A stretch of DNA of 64,000 nt, from positions 120,876 through 184,875 of the forward strand of contig JAQUWH010000002.1 of the NCBI GenBank assembly GCA_028692955.1, in the 5' to 3' direction. A program made the position numbers and the translations under genes. The DNA is from Clostridia bacterium (lineage in GTDB: Bacteria; Bacillota; Clostridia; TANB77; CAG-465). How positions within the stretch are numbered: position 1 is the first letter of the stretch; each line of letters starts with the position of its first letter. A model generated the notes under the pieces. The model saw only the letters and a program-made list of their open reading frames with translations, was not told where the DNA came from and made no database searches. Of the stretch, positions 1 to 8,805 are shown piece by piece.

Positions 1-2
1 AA

Positions 3-227
3 CAGTCTACAAAAGAAAATCGTGAACTGGCAAAAAGGAGTAATGTTAACAAATTTGAAATGTTATTTTACGAACTCCCAATTGAGTCACAAAAAAAGCT
101 TTACACTGTTATCGAATCTAAAAATTTATCTCCAACTCTTTTAACTCCATTGGAAGGGCAAGTATTAAAAACATACATAACTGCCAAACAAATCGATACA
201 CAATACCGTTTTGTGTATCACGTTTGA
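3..227 (+). CDS. C-terminal fragment of an unrecognised protein
   Basis: This open frame runs in from the window edge and encodes the last 74 residues of a protein I do not recognise (contains YELPIESQKKLYTVIESKNL). It stops at TGA 225-227. In another frame, a run ending in KDWQSPHFIISKELLQ continues to a TAA at 286-288, four bases before a strong terminator. The true C-terminus may therefore be in that second frame, with a frameshift near 200-225. Too little is visible to assign a function. Confidence 0.45.
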   Translation, partial: QSTKENRELAKRSNVNKFEMLFYELPIESQKKLYTVIESKNLSPTLLTPLEGQVLKTYITAKQIDTQYRFVYHV

Positions 228-291
228 AAATTGTAAAAAAAGATTGGCAAAGCCCTCACTTTATCATATCAAAAGAATTGTTACAGTAATT

Positions 292-332
292 AAAAGGTGA
301 CATAGACCGAATTCGGTTTATGCCATCTTTTT
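292..332 (+). terminator. Rho-independent terminator
   Basis: An 18-bp stem (AAAAGGTGACATAGACCG paired with CGGTTTATGCCATCTTTT, with G-U pairs) closes an AATT loop and is followed by a T-run. It ends the partial gene at the window edge. Confidence 0.8.
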
Positions 333-391
333 CTTTCTTATCATCTCATATATCTTCGTTTACATCATATAATAAAATGAGGTGTACTCTA

Positions 392-1546
392 ATGAAAACA
401 AAACTATTCAAAAAATTCTTATTTGGATTTTTTTTATTTACTTTCTTTATGAATACTATTTATGCAACTAACAAAAAGGAATTTATTCAAGTAAATGTTC
501 CAGCAGCGGTAGTTATCGATTATGATACTGGAAGAGTCTTATTTGGTAAGAATGAAGAAGAGCAAAGATCTATGGCTTCTCTTACGAAGGTAATGACAAG
601 TATCCTATTAGTGGAAAATTGCAAAATGGATGAAATGATAGAAGTTCCTTCACAAGCAACTTGGATTGGTGGTTCTACGGTTGGACTTAAAAAGGGAGAT
701 AAAATAAGTGCTAAAAGTTTGCTATATGGTATGATGCTTCCATCTGGTAATGATTGTGCCTATACCGTTGGATTACATATAGGGGGAACCATAGAAAACT
801 TTGCAGCTATGATGACAAAAAAAGCACAAGAAATTGGAGTGACTGATACAAGCTTTGCAAATCCACATGGATTAGATGATCCTAATCACTATACAACAGC
901 AAAATCGATGGCACTCATTACTCGATATGCATTAAAAAATAAATATATTAATGAAGCAGTTCAAACCAAATCAATTACCATTAATTTTGGCTCTTTTTCT
1001 AAATTACTAAATAATACCAATGCATTACTTAAAACTTATGACAAAGCTGATGGTGTAAAAACTGGTTTTACCAATGGAGCCAATAGATGCTTAATTGCTT
1101 CTGCAACGGATGACGGTAGAAGATACATTACAGTAGTTCTTGGTGCTGAAACCACTAATATTCGTTTTTCTACTGCAAAGACAGTATTAGAAGAATGCTT
1201 TAGCAAATACAAACCAATTGATATTTCAAAATATCTTAACTTTTACATTAATATTCCCATTATAAAAGGAAATAAAGACTCGTATGAAAAACAATTTTCG
1301 GATAACTTAATATTACCATTAACAGAGGAAGAATATGAAAAAATATATGTAAAACAGGATACAATACAAAAAATAGAGGCTCCTATGTCAGCCGGTACTT
1401 ATATTGGTAACATTCAAGTAATTCTAGAGGATGAGATTTTATATGAAAAATCCTTTTATTTAGAAGAAGATATCTATAAAAAATCAGTTACAGATTATAT
1501 AAAAGATGGTATACACAACATGTTTAGGACAATTGAAAGAATATAG
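392..1546 (+). CDS. D-alanyl-D-alanine carboxypeptidase (peptidase S11, PBP5 family)
   Basis: This is a membrane-associated DD-carboxypeptidase that trims the terminal D-Ala of peptidoglycan stem peptides. The 384-aa protein begins with a signal peptide (MKTKLFKKFLFGFFLFTFF...YA). It carries the three active-site motifs of penicillin-binding enzymes: SLTK at residues 63-66, SGN inside PSGNDC, and KTG in GVKTGFT. The C-terminal part has the beta-rich PBP5_C look and a final amphipathic helix. The start at 392 is chosen because GAGGTG lies 8 bases upstream; an upstream ATG at 320 lies inside the preceding terminator. DacF-type sporulation enzymes are the likely relatives, but the subfamily is not settled. 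Confidence 0.9.
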   Translation: MKTKLFKKFLFGFFLFTFFMNTIYATNKKEFIQVNVPAAVVIDYDTGRVLFGKNEEEQRSMASLTKVMTSILLVENCKMDEMIEVPSQATWIGGSTVGLKKGDKISAKSLLYGMMLPSGNDCAYTVGLHIGGTIENFAAMMTKKAQEIGVTDTSFANPHGLDDPNHYTTAKSMALITRYALKNKYINEAVQTKSITINFGSFSKLLNNTNALLKTYDKADGVKTGFTNGANRCLIASATDDGRRYITVVLGAETTNIRFSTAKTVLEECFSKYKPIDISKYLNFYINIPIIKGNKDSYEKQFSDNLILPLTEEEYEKIYVKQDTIQKIEAPMSAGTYIGNIQVILEDEILYEKSFYLEEDIYKKSVTDYIKDGIHNMFRTIERI

Positions 1547-1549
1547 TTT

Positions 1550-1590
1550 AAAACCTCCTATAGTAAGATTACTATGAGAGGTTTTTATTT
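1550..1590 (+). terminator. Rho-independent terminator of the carboxypeptidase gene
   Basis: AAAACCTCCTATAGTA pairs with TACTATGAGAGGTTTT (two mismatches) around a short loop, followed by TTTATTTT. Confidence 0.85.
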
Positions 1591-1711
1591 TACATTATTG
1601 TAATAAGTATAAAGATTAGTTGCTATTTATATAAATATAAAGCAAGACGTGTACCATTTGGCAAAACTAGATGCATAAGTACTGATTTGTGAAAAGACTG
1701 AATAAACTTTT

Positions 1712-2401
1712 TTACTTTATCAACATACCTATTAAAATAAAGACAATACTAATAGCAAAAGAAATGGCAAACATTAAATAAGGGACCTTTACGTTTAGTT
1801 TTTGTTTTTCTTCCTGTTTTTGTTTCTTTTTTTTATCTTCTCTTTCCATTCCCTCTTTATTTTTTCTTAAGTTATAATATGCTTTTTTAAAATCATGAAA
1901 TCCATAGGATGCATTACTAGAATACCTAGTTCTTTTACCAGATATTTTGCAATAATTCATTCCTGTTGCTACACAAAGTGAAATGCCTATCATTTCTATA
2001 ACAACACCTATGATGAGTAATGCAAGATTCCCACCGTTCATAACATATGTTGCCACTAACACATTTGATAGGCTATATCCATAAAATAACCCTATCACTG
2101 ATATATATAAAAATGGAGTAAAACCAGCAAAAATAACGATAAATGCTAAGAAAGATTTTTCTCCAAAAGTATCTGCAAAATCTTTTAACTTATAGTTTTC
2201 AGTAATCAGTTCTTTTATATCTGCACTTGAAGCACTTTGATAAAACATATTAAAACTTACTGCAAAGATGATAATCATAATCACAAAACATATGATATGT
2301 TTTCGTAATAATTTTTCTTTGTAATATTTCCCGTAATCTGATATTATGTTCTTTATATTAAATTTCTTCTTTATAACAATATTTTCTTTTATATTAGACA
2401 T
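1712..2401 (-). CDS. SpoIIM-like (DUF95) multi-pass membrane protein
   Basis: This is a 229-aa integral membrane protein: one N-terminal TM segment, a short soluble stretch, three hydrophobic segments in the middle (GFTPFLYISVIGLFYGYS..., ALLIIGVVIEMIGISLCV), a charged Lys/Glu-rich loop and a C-terminal TM. The central pattern (G-x-TP-x6-G-x2-YG, then a hydrophobic helix ending in an E) resembles SpoIIM, the engulfment-machinery component of spore formers. GGTGATT precedes the ATG. The gene is alone between the carboxypeptidase terminator and copA. The family call is by pattern only; an unrelated membrane protein is possible. Confidence 0.5.
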   Translation of the reverse strand: MSNIKENIVIKKKFNIKNIISDYGKYYKEKLLRKHIICFVIMIIIFAVSFNMFYQSASSADIKELITENYKLKDFADTFGEKSFLAFIVIFAGFTPFLYISVIGLFYGYSLSNVLVATYVMNGGNLALLIIGVVIEMIGISLCVATGMNYCKISGKRTRYSSNASYGFHDFKKAYYNLRKNKEGMEREDKKKKQKQEEKQKLNVKVPYLMFAISFAISIVFILIGMLIK

Positions 2402-2456
2402 TTAATCACCAACTTTATATAGTATAACATCTACTTAAGCGTTAGTCAATTATATT

Positions 2457-4652
2457 TTATTTAAAACGATTGATTCTTAATGCATTCGTAACAACTGATA
2501 CAGAGCTAAAAGCCATAGCAAGTGCTGCTATCATTGGATTTAATAACGGTCCACCGAAAACATGTAAAATGCCCATTGCAATTGGTATTCCAAGTGCATT
2601 ATATCCAAAAGCCCAAAATAAATTTTGCTTGATCACATTCATTGTTTTCTTACTAAGTCGAATCGCGGTATGAACATCTAATATATCATTTCTAACTAAT
2701 ATGACACCTGCTGATTCTATTGCAACATCAGTACCATTTCCAATCGCTATTCCAACATCCGCACTCATAAGAGCTGGTGAATCATTGATACCATCCCCTA
2801 CCATTGCTACTTTACTGCCCTTACCCATTAATTCTCTTACTTTACTTGCTTTATCTTCTGGTAAGGTATTTGCTATCACATTTTTTATTCCCACTTGATT
2901 AGCTATATTTTTTGCTGTATTTTCATTATCTCCAGTTATCATGTAGCTAGTGATTTTCATCTCATTTAACTTGTTTATTGCTTCTTTGCTATGTTCTTTT
3001 ATAACATCAGCAATTGCTATGATACCAATTAACGTATTATCTTGTATTGCAAACATAACTGTTTTTCCGACATTCTCTAAATCATATATCATTTGTGAAT
3101 ATTTGCTTAATTCCACTTTTAATTCCAGTGCTAGTTGGAAATGACAGATATAAATATCACGGCCTTCTATTTGTCCGTATACACCTTTTCCAACCAATGT
3201 TTTGAAATTCCTTGTCTCTATATGCTCTGCATTGTTTTTCTTTGCATATTCTACTATGGCAACCGCAAGAGGATGTTCTGATTTCTCCTCAATTGACAAA
3301 AGATAAGCTAGTAGAGTATCTTTAGAAACATGGACTGGTAACAAATCGGTAAGATATGGTTTTCCTTTCGTTAGTGTACCAGTTTTATCAAAGACAATAG
3401 TGTCAACCTTACTTAATGTCTCTAGTGATTCTGCATTTTTAAATAAAATACCTAGCAATGCTCCTTTACCCGTAGACACCATGATAGCTATAGGAGTGGC
3501 AAGTCCAAGTGCACATGGACATGCAATTACCAATACTGAAACAAATATAGTGAGTGCAAATGTAAAATCTTTGCTAATTAGTAACCAAACAATAAATGAA
3601 AGCATAGCAAGTGATAGCGTTACAATAGTAAAGTATTTTGATACAACGTCAGCTAATCTTTCAGCAGGTGCTTTGGAATTTTGTGCATTCTTTACAAGTT
3701 CTATGATTTGAGATAACGTAGTATCCTTTCCAATCTTTGTTGCTTTAAATCGTATATATCCCCCTTTATTAATCGTACCACCAATTACATGATTTCCAAT
3801 CCCCTTTTCAATTGGGAGACTCTCCCCAGTTATCATCGATTCATCTATACTGGCATTGCCATCAATAATGACACCATCTACTGGTATCTTTTCTCCGGAT
3901 TTTACAACAACAATATCATCTACTACAATGTCCTCTATATTAATTGTAATTTCCTGTTTACCTCTTAATACAATTCCTTCTTTTGGTGCTATCTTCATTA
4001 ATGCTTGAATGGCACTACCTGTTTTACTTCTAGAACGTGATTCAAGATATTTTCCTAGTTGTACTAGTGTGATAATGGTAGCGGTTGATTCAAAATACAA
4101 ATGATGCATAGAGTCCAGACTACCATTGAGCACTTGAATGGCAGAAAAAATACTATACAAAAAAGAGGCACTTGTTCCTAAAGCAACCAATGAATCCATA
4201 TTAGGAATTCCTTTTAATAATAACCTAAATCCTACCGTATAAAATTTGTAACCACTAATGATAACTGGTATCGTAAGTAACAATTGTATCATAGTAAAGT
4301 TCATCGGATTACTATTAGGATGTAAAATAGTTGGATATGGCATAGTAATACCAGGTATCATATGTGCCATAGCAATATATAATAACGGAATAGTAAAGAT
4401 AACAGAAATCATTAATTTTAGCTTTGCATTATCCTTTTTTTGAACATTTTTATTGATAATATAAAATCCTAAACTTTTAATGTGTTTTTCAATCACTTTA
4501 AATTTCAGGTCATCATCATACTCTATTTCCATCATTTGGGTTGCAAAACTTACTGTTACATTCTTTACTTTTGCTTCCTTTTTTAATACTCTTTCTAATC
4601 CTGATGCACAAGCAACACAAGTCATACCACCAATATTTACGTTCTTTTTCAT
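2457..4652 (-). CDS. copA: Copper-translocating P1B-type ATPase
   Basis: This inner-membrane pump exports Cu(I) using ATP. The 731-aa protein has one N-terminal heavy-metal-associated domain (GMTCVACASG, metal Cys 12 and 15) and an actuator TGES at 275-278. It also has the membrane metal site CPC at 378-380, the phosphorylated DKTGT with Asp422, the SEHP motif near 458-461 and the hinge GDGIND at 619-624. All catalytic motifs are intact. Many Firmicutes CopA proteins have two HMA domains; this one has only one. AGGTGA sits 5 bases before the ATG. No copper regulator or CopZ gene is adjacent. Confidence 0.95.
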   Translation of the reverse strand: MKKNVNIGGMTCVACASGLERVLKKEAKVKNVTVSFATQMMEIEYDDDLKFKVIEKHIKSLGFYIINKNVQKKDNAKLKLMISVIFTIPLLYIAMAHMIPGITMPYPTILHPNSNPMNFTMIQLLLTIPVIISGYKFYTVGFRLLLKGIPNMDSLVALGTSASFLYSIFSAIQVLNGSLDSMHHLYFESTATIITLVQLGKYLESRSRSKTGSAIQALMKIAPKEGIVLRGKQEITINIEDIVVDDIVVVKSGEKIPVDGVIIDGNASIDESMITGESLPIEKGIGNHVIGGTINKGGYIRFKATKIGKDTTLSQIIELVKNAQNSKAPAERLADVVSKYFTIVTLSLAMLSFIVWLLISKDFTFALTIFVSVLVIACPCALGLATPIAIMVSTGKGALLGILFKNAESLETLSKVDTIVFDKTGTLTKGKPYLTDLLPVHVSKDTLLAYLLSIEEKSEHPLAVAIVEYAKKNNAEHIETRNFKTLVGKGVYGQIEGRDIYICHFQLALELKVELSKYSQMIYDLENVGKTVMFAIQDNTLIGIIAIADVIKEHSKEAINKLNEMKITSYMITGDNENTAKNIANQVGIKNVIANTLPEDKASKVRELMGKGSKVAMVGDGINDSPALMSADVGIAIGNGTDVAIESAGVILVRNDILDVHTAIRLSKKTMNVIKQNLFWAFGYNALGIPIAMGILHVFGGPLLNPMIAALAMAFSSVSVVTNALRINRFK

Positions 4653-4759
4653 TCATTTCACCTATCATTATTATACCTTATCCAATATTCTAAGTAAATA
4701 GATATCTTCTAGCATAACAAATTTCTACCTTTTTTTTTAATATGATACTCCTATTTTTA

Positions 4760-4804
4760 TTGACTTATCTTTTATTATACTATATCATATAACTGTGATA
4801 TAAT
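4760..4804 (+). promoter_or_regulatory. Promoter region of the CCA-adding enzyme gene
   Basis: TTGACT (4760-4765) is followed 17 bases later by TATCAT (4783-4788). This predicts a transcript start only about 10 bases before the ATG. A perfect extended -10 (TGATATAAT, 4796-4804) directly abuts the ATG. No Shine-Dalgarno sequence is visible, so translation may be nearly leaderless. Confidence 0.5.
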
Positions 4805-6034
4805 ATGGATTTAGAGAATGTTTTTAGAATAGCAAGAATCATATCTTCAAATGGTGGTAGGCTATATATAGTCGGTGGCGCTGTAAGAGATGAAATCATG
4901 GGATTAATACCAACAGATTTCGATTTTTGTGTAACTGGTCTTTCAGAAGAAAAATTTAAATTCCTGTTCCCAATTGCTCGTGAGATTGGGAAATTTTTTC
5001 CTGTTTTCTATATTAAAAAACATGAATTTGCGCTCGCAAGAAAAGAAAAGAAAATTGCTAATGGGCACAATGGATTTGAAGTGGAAGCTACAGATAAAAT
5101 CACCATTCTTGAGGATTTAAAAAGAAGGGACTTTACTATCAATGCAATAGCAAAAGACGTGTTAACTGGTGTATTCATTGATCCATTTGACGGAGCAAAT
5201 GATATCAAACAAAAAACATTAAGGCATATTAGTAGTGCCTTTGTAGAAGATCCCTTAAGAGTATATAGAGCCGCTAGATTTGCTGCTACTCTTGATTTTA
5301 AAATTCATCATGAAACAAAAAAACTAATGGAAAGCTTAAAGGAAGAATTAATCTATTTATCCAAAGAAAGAATCTTTAATGAATTACAACGAGCATTACA
5401 ATCAGATAGTCCTTCTTTATTCTTTCACGTTTTAAAGGATACTAATTTACTTGAGGTACATTTTAAAGAATTATATGATTTACAAAATATAAAAAATTCT
5501 TATGAAAATGATATCTATCACCGTAGTATGTTGCTATTGGATAAAGTAGCTAAAGTTACAAAGGATATTAGTTTACGATATTGCGCTTTAACTCTTGAAC
5601 TTTGGAAACCATTATTACAGCAAGGCAAAGTGGTGGATCAGGATACCTATGAGGAAGAAACAATCAAAAGAATCGGAAATTTTTCAAATAGAATTTCTAT
5701 ACCAACCATATGGAAAAACAAAGCGATAGATATTGCACGTTATTACAAAGAAATGAAACATTTCGATGATTTAGAGGCAAGTACCATTGTTACCATAGTA
5801 AATAAAATACACCGTTCTACTCTATCTCTTGAAGAATTAGAACTTATCATCAATTGTGATACGACAAAGAAAGAAAAACAAGTCCATTTTGCAAAAATCG
5901 GTAACAAAATGCTAAAAGAAATAACTGGTAAAAAATTAATAGAAGAAGGAATCAATCCAGATGAGGTTGGTATAGAAAAGTTTAAACAACTATTATTTAA
6001 TAGACAGATAGATTTTATAAACGAAGAAAAATAA
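4805..6034 (+). CDS. cca: CCA tRNA nucleotidyltransferase / poly(A) polymerase family protein
   Basis: The enzyme adds or repairs the 3' CCA of tRNAs. The 409-aa protein has the class II nucleotidyltransferase head: GGAVRDEIMG (residues ~24-33), the metal-binding DFDFCVTG, RRDFTINAIA, DPFDGANDIKQKTLRHI and the ERhxxE-type helix DPLRVYRAARFAATL. The C-terminal body is helical. The ATG at 4805 is the first possible start, because an in-frame TGA lies three codons upstream, and the family normally begins just before this motif. CCA-adding and poly(A)-adding activity cannot be separated by eye. Confidence 0.9.
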   Translation: MDLENVFRIARIISSNGGRLYIVGGAVRDEIMGLIPTDFDFCVTGLSEEKFKFLFPIAREIGKFFPVFYIKKHEFALARKEKKIANGHNGFEVEATDKITILEDLKRRDFTINAIAKDVLTGVFIDPFDGANDIKQKTLRHISSAFVEDPLRVYRAARFAATLDFKIHHETKKLMESLKEELIYLSKERIFNELQRALQSDSPSLFFHVLKDTNLLEVHFKELYDLQNIKNSYENDIYHRSMLLLDKVAKVTKDISLRYCALTLELWKPLLQQGKVVDQDTYEEETIKRIGNFSNRISIPTIWKNKAIDIARYYKEMKHFDDLEASTIVTIVNKIHRSTLSLEELELIINCDTTKKEKQVHFAKIGNKMLKEITGKKLIEEGINPDEVGIEKFKQLLFNRQIDFINEEK

Positions 6035-6086
6035 AGATTAACTAATGAAGTGAAACACACTCCAAATAGCTAACCTTTATTTTTTA
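6029..6086. terminator. Bidirectional terminator between cca and trxA
   Basis: AAATAAAGATTAACTA (6029-6044) pairs with TAGCTAACCTTTATTT (ending 6082), with G-U pairs. A-rich and T-rich flanks serve both strands. The cca stop codon lies inside the left arm. Confidence 0.7.
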
Positions 6087-6088
6087 AT

Positions 6089-6394
6089 TTATTCTAATGA
6101 TCTTGTATATTTTGATTTATCATTTAGTCCAATGATTTCTTCTATATTCTCACTTTTTTTGAAGATTACTACTGTTGGAACTGACATGATATTATATTCG
6201 TTTGCTAATTCTTCATTTTCATCGATATCAACTTTACAAACAACTACTTTTCCATCATATTCTTCTGCAATTTCTTCAATAACAGGCGCTAACATTTTAC
6301 ATGGCATACACCATGAAGCGTAAAAATCAACTAATACTAAACTATTATTCTTGATAATTTCATTGAATTCTTCCTTATTAGGATACTTAATCAT
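6089..6394 (-). CDS. trxA: Thioredoxin
   Basis: This is a cytoplasmic dithiol reductant of 101 aa with the thioredoxin fold and active site W28-C-M-P-C32-K. The usual middle proline is Gly in E. coli-type proteins (WCGPC); WCMPC is a mild variant. The cis-Pro region SVPTVVIF is present. The gene follows trxB with a 1-base gap, and its ribosome-binding site (AAAGGAGATG) lies within the end of trxB, so the two are co-translated as a redox pair. Confidence 0.95.
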   Translation of the reverse strand: MIKYPNKEEFNEIIKNNSLVLVDFYASWCMPCKMLAPVIEEIAEEYDGKVVVCKVDIDENEELANEYNIMSVPTVVIFKKSENIEEIIGLNDKSKYTRSLE

Positions 6395-6395
6395 A

Positions 6396-7259
6396 CTATT
6401 TCATCTCCTTTAAACTATCTATATATTTAGCTGCATTTTGAGCAGCAACTAAACCTTCACCAGTTGCTTTGGAAATTTGCAAAGGTTCTCCCGTACAATC
6501 CCCACATGCATAAAGCCCTGATATGTTTGTCTCCATATTTCTGTTAACTTGTATATAGCCATTATATGTATCTAAATCGTTAATAATAGTATTAAAAGCA
6601 ATGGAATTTCTTAACAAAAACAAACCATCTGCTTTCACTTCTTCATGATTTATAACAACAGCTTCAAATTTATGATTACCAACTATTTCAGTAACTACTC
6701 CATCTAATATATTTATATCTTTATGTATATCATGCAGTTCTTTTTTAGCAGTAATTAATGTTACATTAACTCCCAACTTTTGTAAAAAATTAGCTTCTTC
6801 TATTATATCATCTGCATTACCATATACCAATACATTCTTACCTTTATACAAAGAGCCATCGCAAGTAGCACAATAACTAACGCCTCTTCCTATTAAATTT
6901 TCTTCATTTTTTAACAAATTGTTTTTTACAACACCAAGGGCTAAAATGACTGTTTTTGCATGTATAATCTCTCCATTACAATTAATCATAAAAATATCAT
7001 TATACTTCATAATATTGATAACCTTACCATATTCAAACGCAATATTTAAGCTCTGCACATGTTCCAAAAAATTTTGCATTAATTTTTTCCCACTAATATT
7101 GTGAAATCCTAAATAGTTATCCACCATTTCAGCTTTTTGCAAATAGTTAGATTTGTTTGTCAATATTTTCACTGATTTATTTCTTGCCACCGCATTGATA
7201 GCAGCAGATAATCCTGCTGGTCCACCACCAATAATAGCAACATCGAGTATGTTTTCCAA
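6396..7259 (-). CDS. trxB: Thioredoxin reductase-like flavoprotein with degenerate NADPH site
   Basis: This FAD enzyme reduces the neighbouring thioredoxin. At 287 aa it is shorter than the usual ~310. The FAD motif GGGPAG (11-16), the redox pair C130-A-T-C133 and the C-terminal FAD motif GLYACGDCTGEPLQ are intact. The NADPH domain is not typical: the expected GGGxSAxxEA reads YGNADDIIEEA (146-156), and the HRRxxxR phosphate clamp reads TAKKELHD (170-177). This matches the known ferredoxin-dependent, pyridine-nucleotide-independent reductases of clostridia better than NADPH-TrxB. The family is certain; the electron donor is inferred. Confidence 0.85.
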   Translation of the reverse strand: MENILDVAIIGGGPAGLSAAINAVARNKSVKILTNKSNYLQKAEMVDNYLGFHNISGKKLMQNFLEHVQSLNIAFEYGKVINIMKYNDIFMINCNGEIIHAKTVILALGVVKNNLLKNEENLIGRGVSYCATCDGSLYKGKNVLVYGNADDIIEEANFLQKLGVNVTLITAKKELHDIHKDINILDGVVTEIVGNHKFEAVVINHEEVKADGLFLLRNSIAFNTIINDLDTYNGYIQVNRNMETNISGLYACGDCTGEPLQISKATGEGLVAAQNAAKYIDSLKEMK

Positions 7260-7280
7260 TCCATCATCCCCTACTTTTAC

Positions 7281-7329
7281 ATTATATCATAATCATTAAT
7301 CTAATAATAGCTAATTTCACAATGTGAAA
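7281..7329 (-). promoter_or_regulatory. trxB-trxA promoter with upstream palindrome
   Basis: On the minus strand an extended -10 (TGATATAAT; TATAAT at 7286-7281) lies 22 bases before the trxB ATG. No good -35 is seen. About 30 bases further upstream is a 15-bp palindrome, TTTCACAATGTGAAA (7315-7329), a possible regulator site. Confidence 0.45.
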
Positions 7330-7335
7330 CTATCT

Positions 7336-7656
7336 TTATCTAATATCATAATCTTTCATTTTACGCACTTGTATCATTGTTTCATCAATATCTAGCTCTC
7401 TACCTATATCATTACCTTCTTTAGAAGTTTTCTTTACAATACTTGTAAACTCTTTAAAATCATCAAGTGTTAAATGACCCATATCTACATTTCTTAAATC
7501 TTGCCCACAAAACTCCCAACTATATTGTTTATCATGTGCAGTATTATTATTGTTCCTATTTCTGTCTTCAATATACTCTTTATCTATTACAGGTGGTACT
7601 TTAACCTGTAAACAATTCGAATCATATAACGCCTTTGCTTTATCAATATATTCCAT
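7336..7656 (-). CDS. Hypothetical protein, 106 aa
   Basis: This is a soluble, charged, probably cytoplasmic protein with no signal or TM segment and an Asn-rich patch (NRNNNNTAHDKQ) at residues ~33-44. I do not recognise a family. AGGAGA stands 5 bases before the ATG, which supports real translation. It lies between the spoIVB terminator and the trxB promoter and looks monocistronic. Confidence 0.6.
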   Translation of the reverse strand: MEYIDKAKALYDSNCLQVKVPPVIDKEYIEDRNRNNNNTAHDKQYSWEFCGQDLRNVDMGHLTLDDFKEFTSIVKKTSKEGNDIGRELDIDETMIQVRKMKDYDIR

Positions 7657-7680
7657 ACCATTCTCCTATTATTTTCTCAT

Positions 7681-7715
7681 AAAAAATATACCTAAATTAT
7701 ATCATTTAGGTATAT
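7681..7715 (-). terminator. Terminator of the spoIVB unit
   Basis: A perfect 12-bp stem (ATATACCTAAAT / ATTTAGGTATAT) with a 6-base loop is followed on the minus strand by TTTTTT. Confidence 0.85.
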
Positions 7716-7743
7716 GAAAAGTCAAATATTATATATATTTTTA

Positions 7744-8805
7744 TCATTCAATACTACTCATATCTTCTATCATATTTTCTATAAACACACCATAACCACG
7801 TGTTGGATCATTTAAAAAAACATGTGTTACTGCTCCTACTAGTTTTCCATCTTGAACAATAGGACTACCGCTCATACCTTGTACGATACCTCCAGTTTTG
7901 TCTAACAACCTTTTATCGGTTATACTAATAATCATATTCTTGTTGCCTATGGAGGTTAACAATACCTTTTGTATTTCTATTTCATACTCTTTAATTGTAT
8001 TATCATCTAATGTACAAAAAATACTTGCTTTTCCCTCTTTTATTTGAGATTTTGGCATTACTTCAATTGTATTTTTTGAAGTAATAATATCATCTTTTAA
8101 TATTTTTCCATAGATACCTTTATCTGTATTACCATTAATTTCTCCAATAATTGAAGTTGTTATCGTTCCTTTTAATTCTCCTGGAACTTTTGCTACTCCT
8201 TTTTTTATAGAGAATATATTCGTTGTTGTAATACCTCCTGTTTCTATTGGTAAAATATAGTTTTCTTTTGTTTCTGTCACACCATGTCCTAAAGCAGCAA
8301 ATTTACGTGATATTTTATCGTAAAAAGTTATAGTACCTACACCGGCACTACTATCTTTTACCCATAGACCCAATTTGTATTCATTACTCACACTATCGGT
8401 AATTGGTGAGATAGTAGTAGTGAAAATTTCACCTTGTCTATTTACTTCTAATGATAATTCTTTTCCTTCTGATTTTTTTGCTCTATCTAAAAGTTCCGTA
8501 TTTGTCTCAATTTTTTCTCCATTTACTTGTAAGATAATATCTCCCACTTGCAAATTGGTATCTTGTCTATCAATTCCCATAATTAATACACCCGTTGCAA
8601 GCAGTTTAATACCAATTGCCTCTCCACCGATTGCAAGCTCCATATTAGCATAGGTACTAGATACATCTTTTTCAAAATTATATACTGCAATTAAACTATT
8701 ATAGTTTAAAATACAGTATATAGCTAACAGTAAAATAATTGCTAAAACCGAAATGAATATTCTAGATTTATTTTTAAATAGGTTTTTCATCCAATCTATT
8801 TTCAT
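7744..8805 (-). CDS. spoIVB: SpoIVB serine peptidase (S55), sporulation signalling protease
   Basis: In spore formers SpoIVB is secreted from the forespore and cleaves SpoIVFA to trigger pro-sigma-K processing. The 353-aa protein has an N-terminal TM/signal anchor (FISVLAIILLLAIYCIL). It also has a PDZ domain (GVLIMGIDRQ...VGDIILQVNGEKI), the S55 His in LGHGVTE (~174) and the nucleophile region GMSGSPI (~311-316). The start at 8805 gives an ATGA overlap with the upstream membrane-protein gene and has GGAG 8 bases upstream; an in-frame extension upstream (MRCCWCYW...) lies in that gene and is unlikely. Its presence marks the organism as an endospore former. Confidence 0.93.
   Translation of the reverse strand: MKIDWMKNLFKNKSRIFISVLAIILLLAIYCILNYNSLIAVYNFEKDVSSTYANMELAIGGEAIGIKLLATGVLIMGIDRQDTNLQVGDIILQVNGEKIETNTELLDRAKKSEGKELSLEVNRQGEIFTTTISPITDSVSNEYKLGLWVKDSSAGVGTITFYDKISRKFAALGHGVTETKENYILPIETGGITTTNIFSIKKGVAKVPGELKGTITTSIIGEINGNTDKGIYGKILKDDIITSKNTIEVMPKSQIKEGKASIFCTLDDNTIKEYEIEIQKVLLTSIGNKNMIISITDKRLLDKTGGIVQGMSGSPIVQDGKLVGAVTHVFLNDPTRGYGVFIENMIEDMSSIE

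Noticed and set aside
320..391. N-terminal extension of the carboxypeptidase
   Set aside because: It begins inside the upstream terminator and has no ribosome site; the signal peptide starts at 392.
7315..7329. cre, Rex or Fnr site before trxB
   Set aside because: The palindrome TTTCACAATGTGAAA matches none of these consensus sites; reported only as a palindrome.
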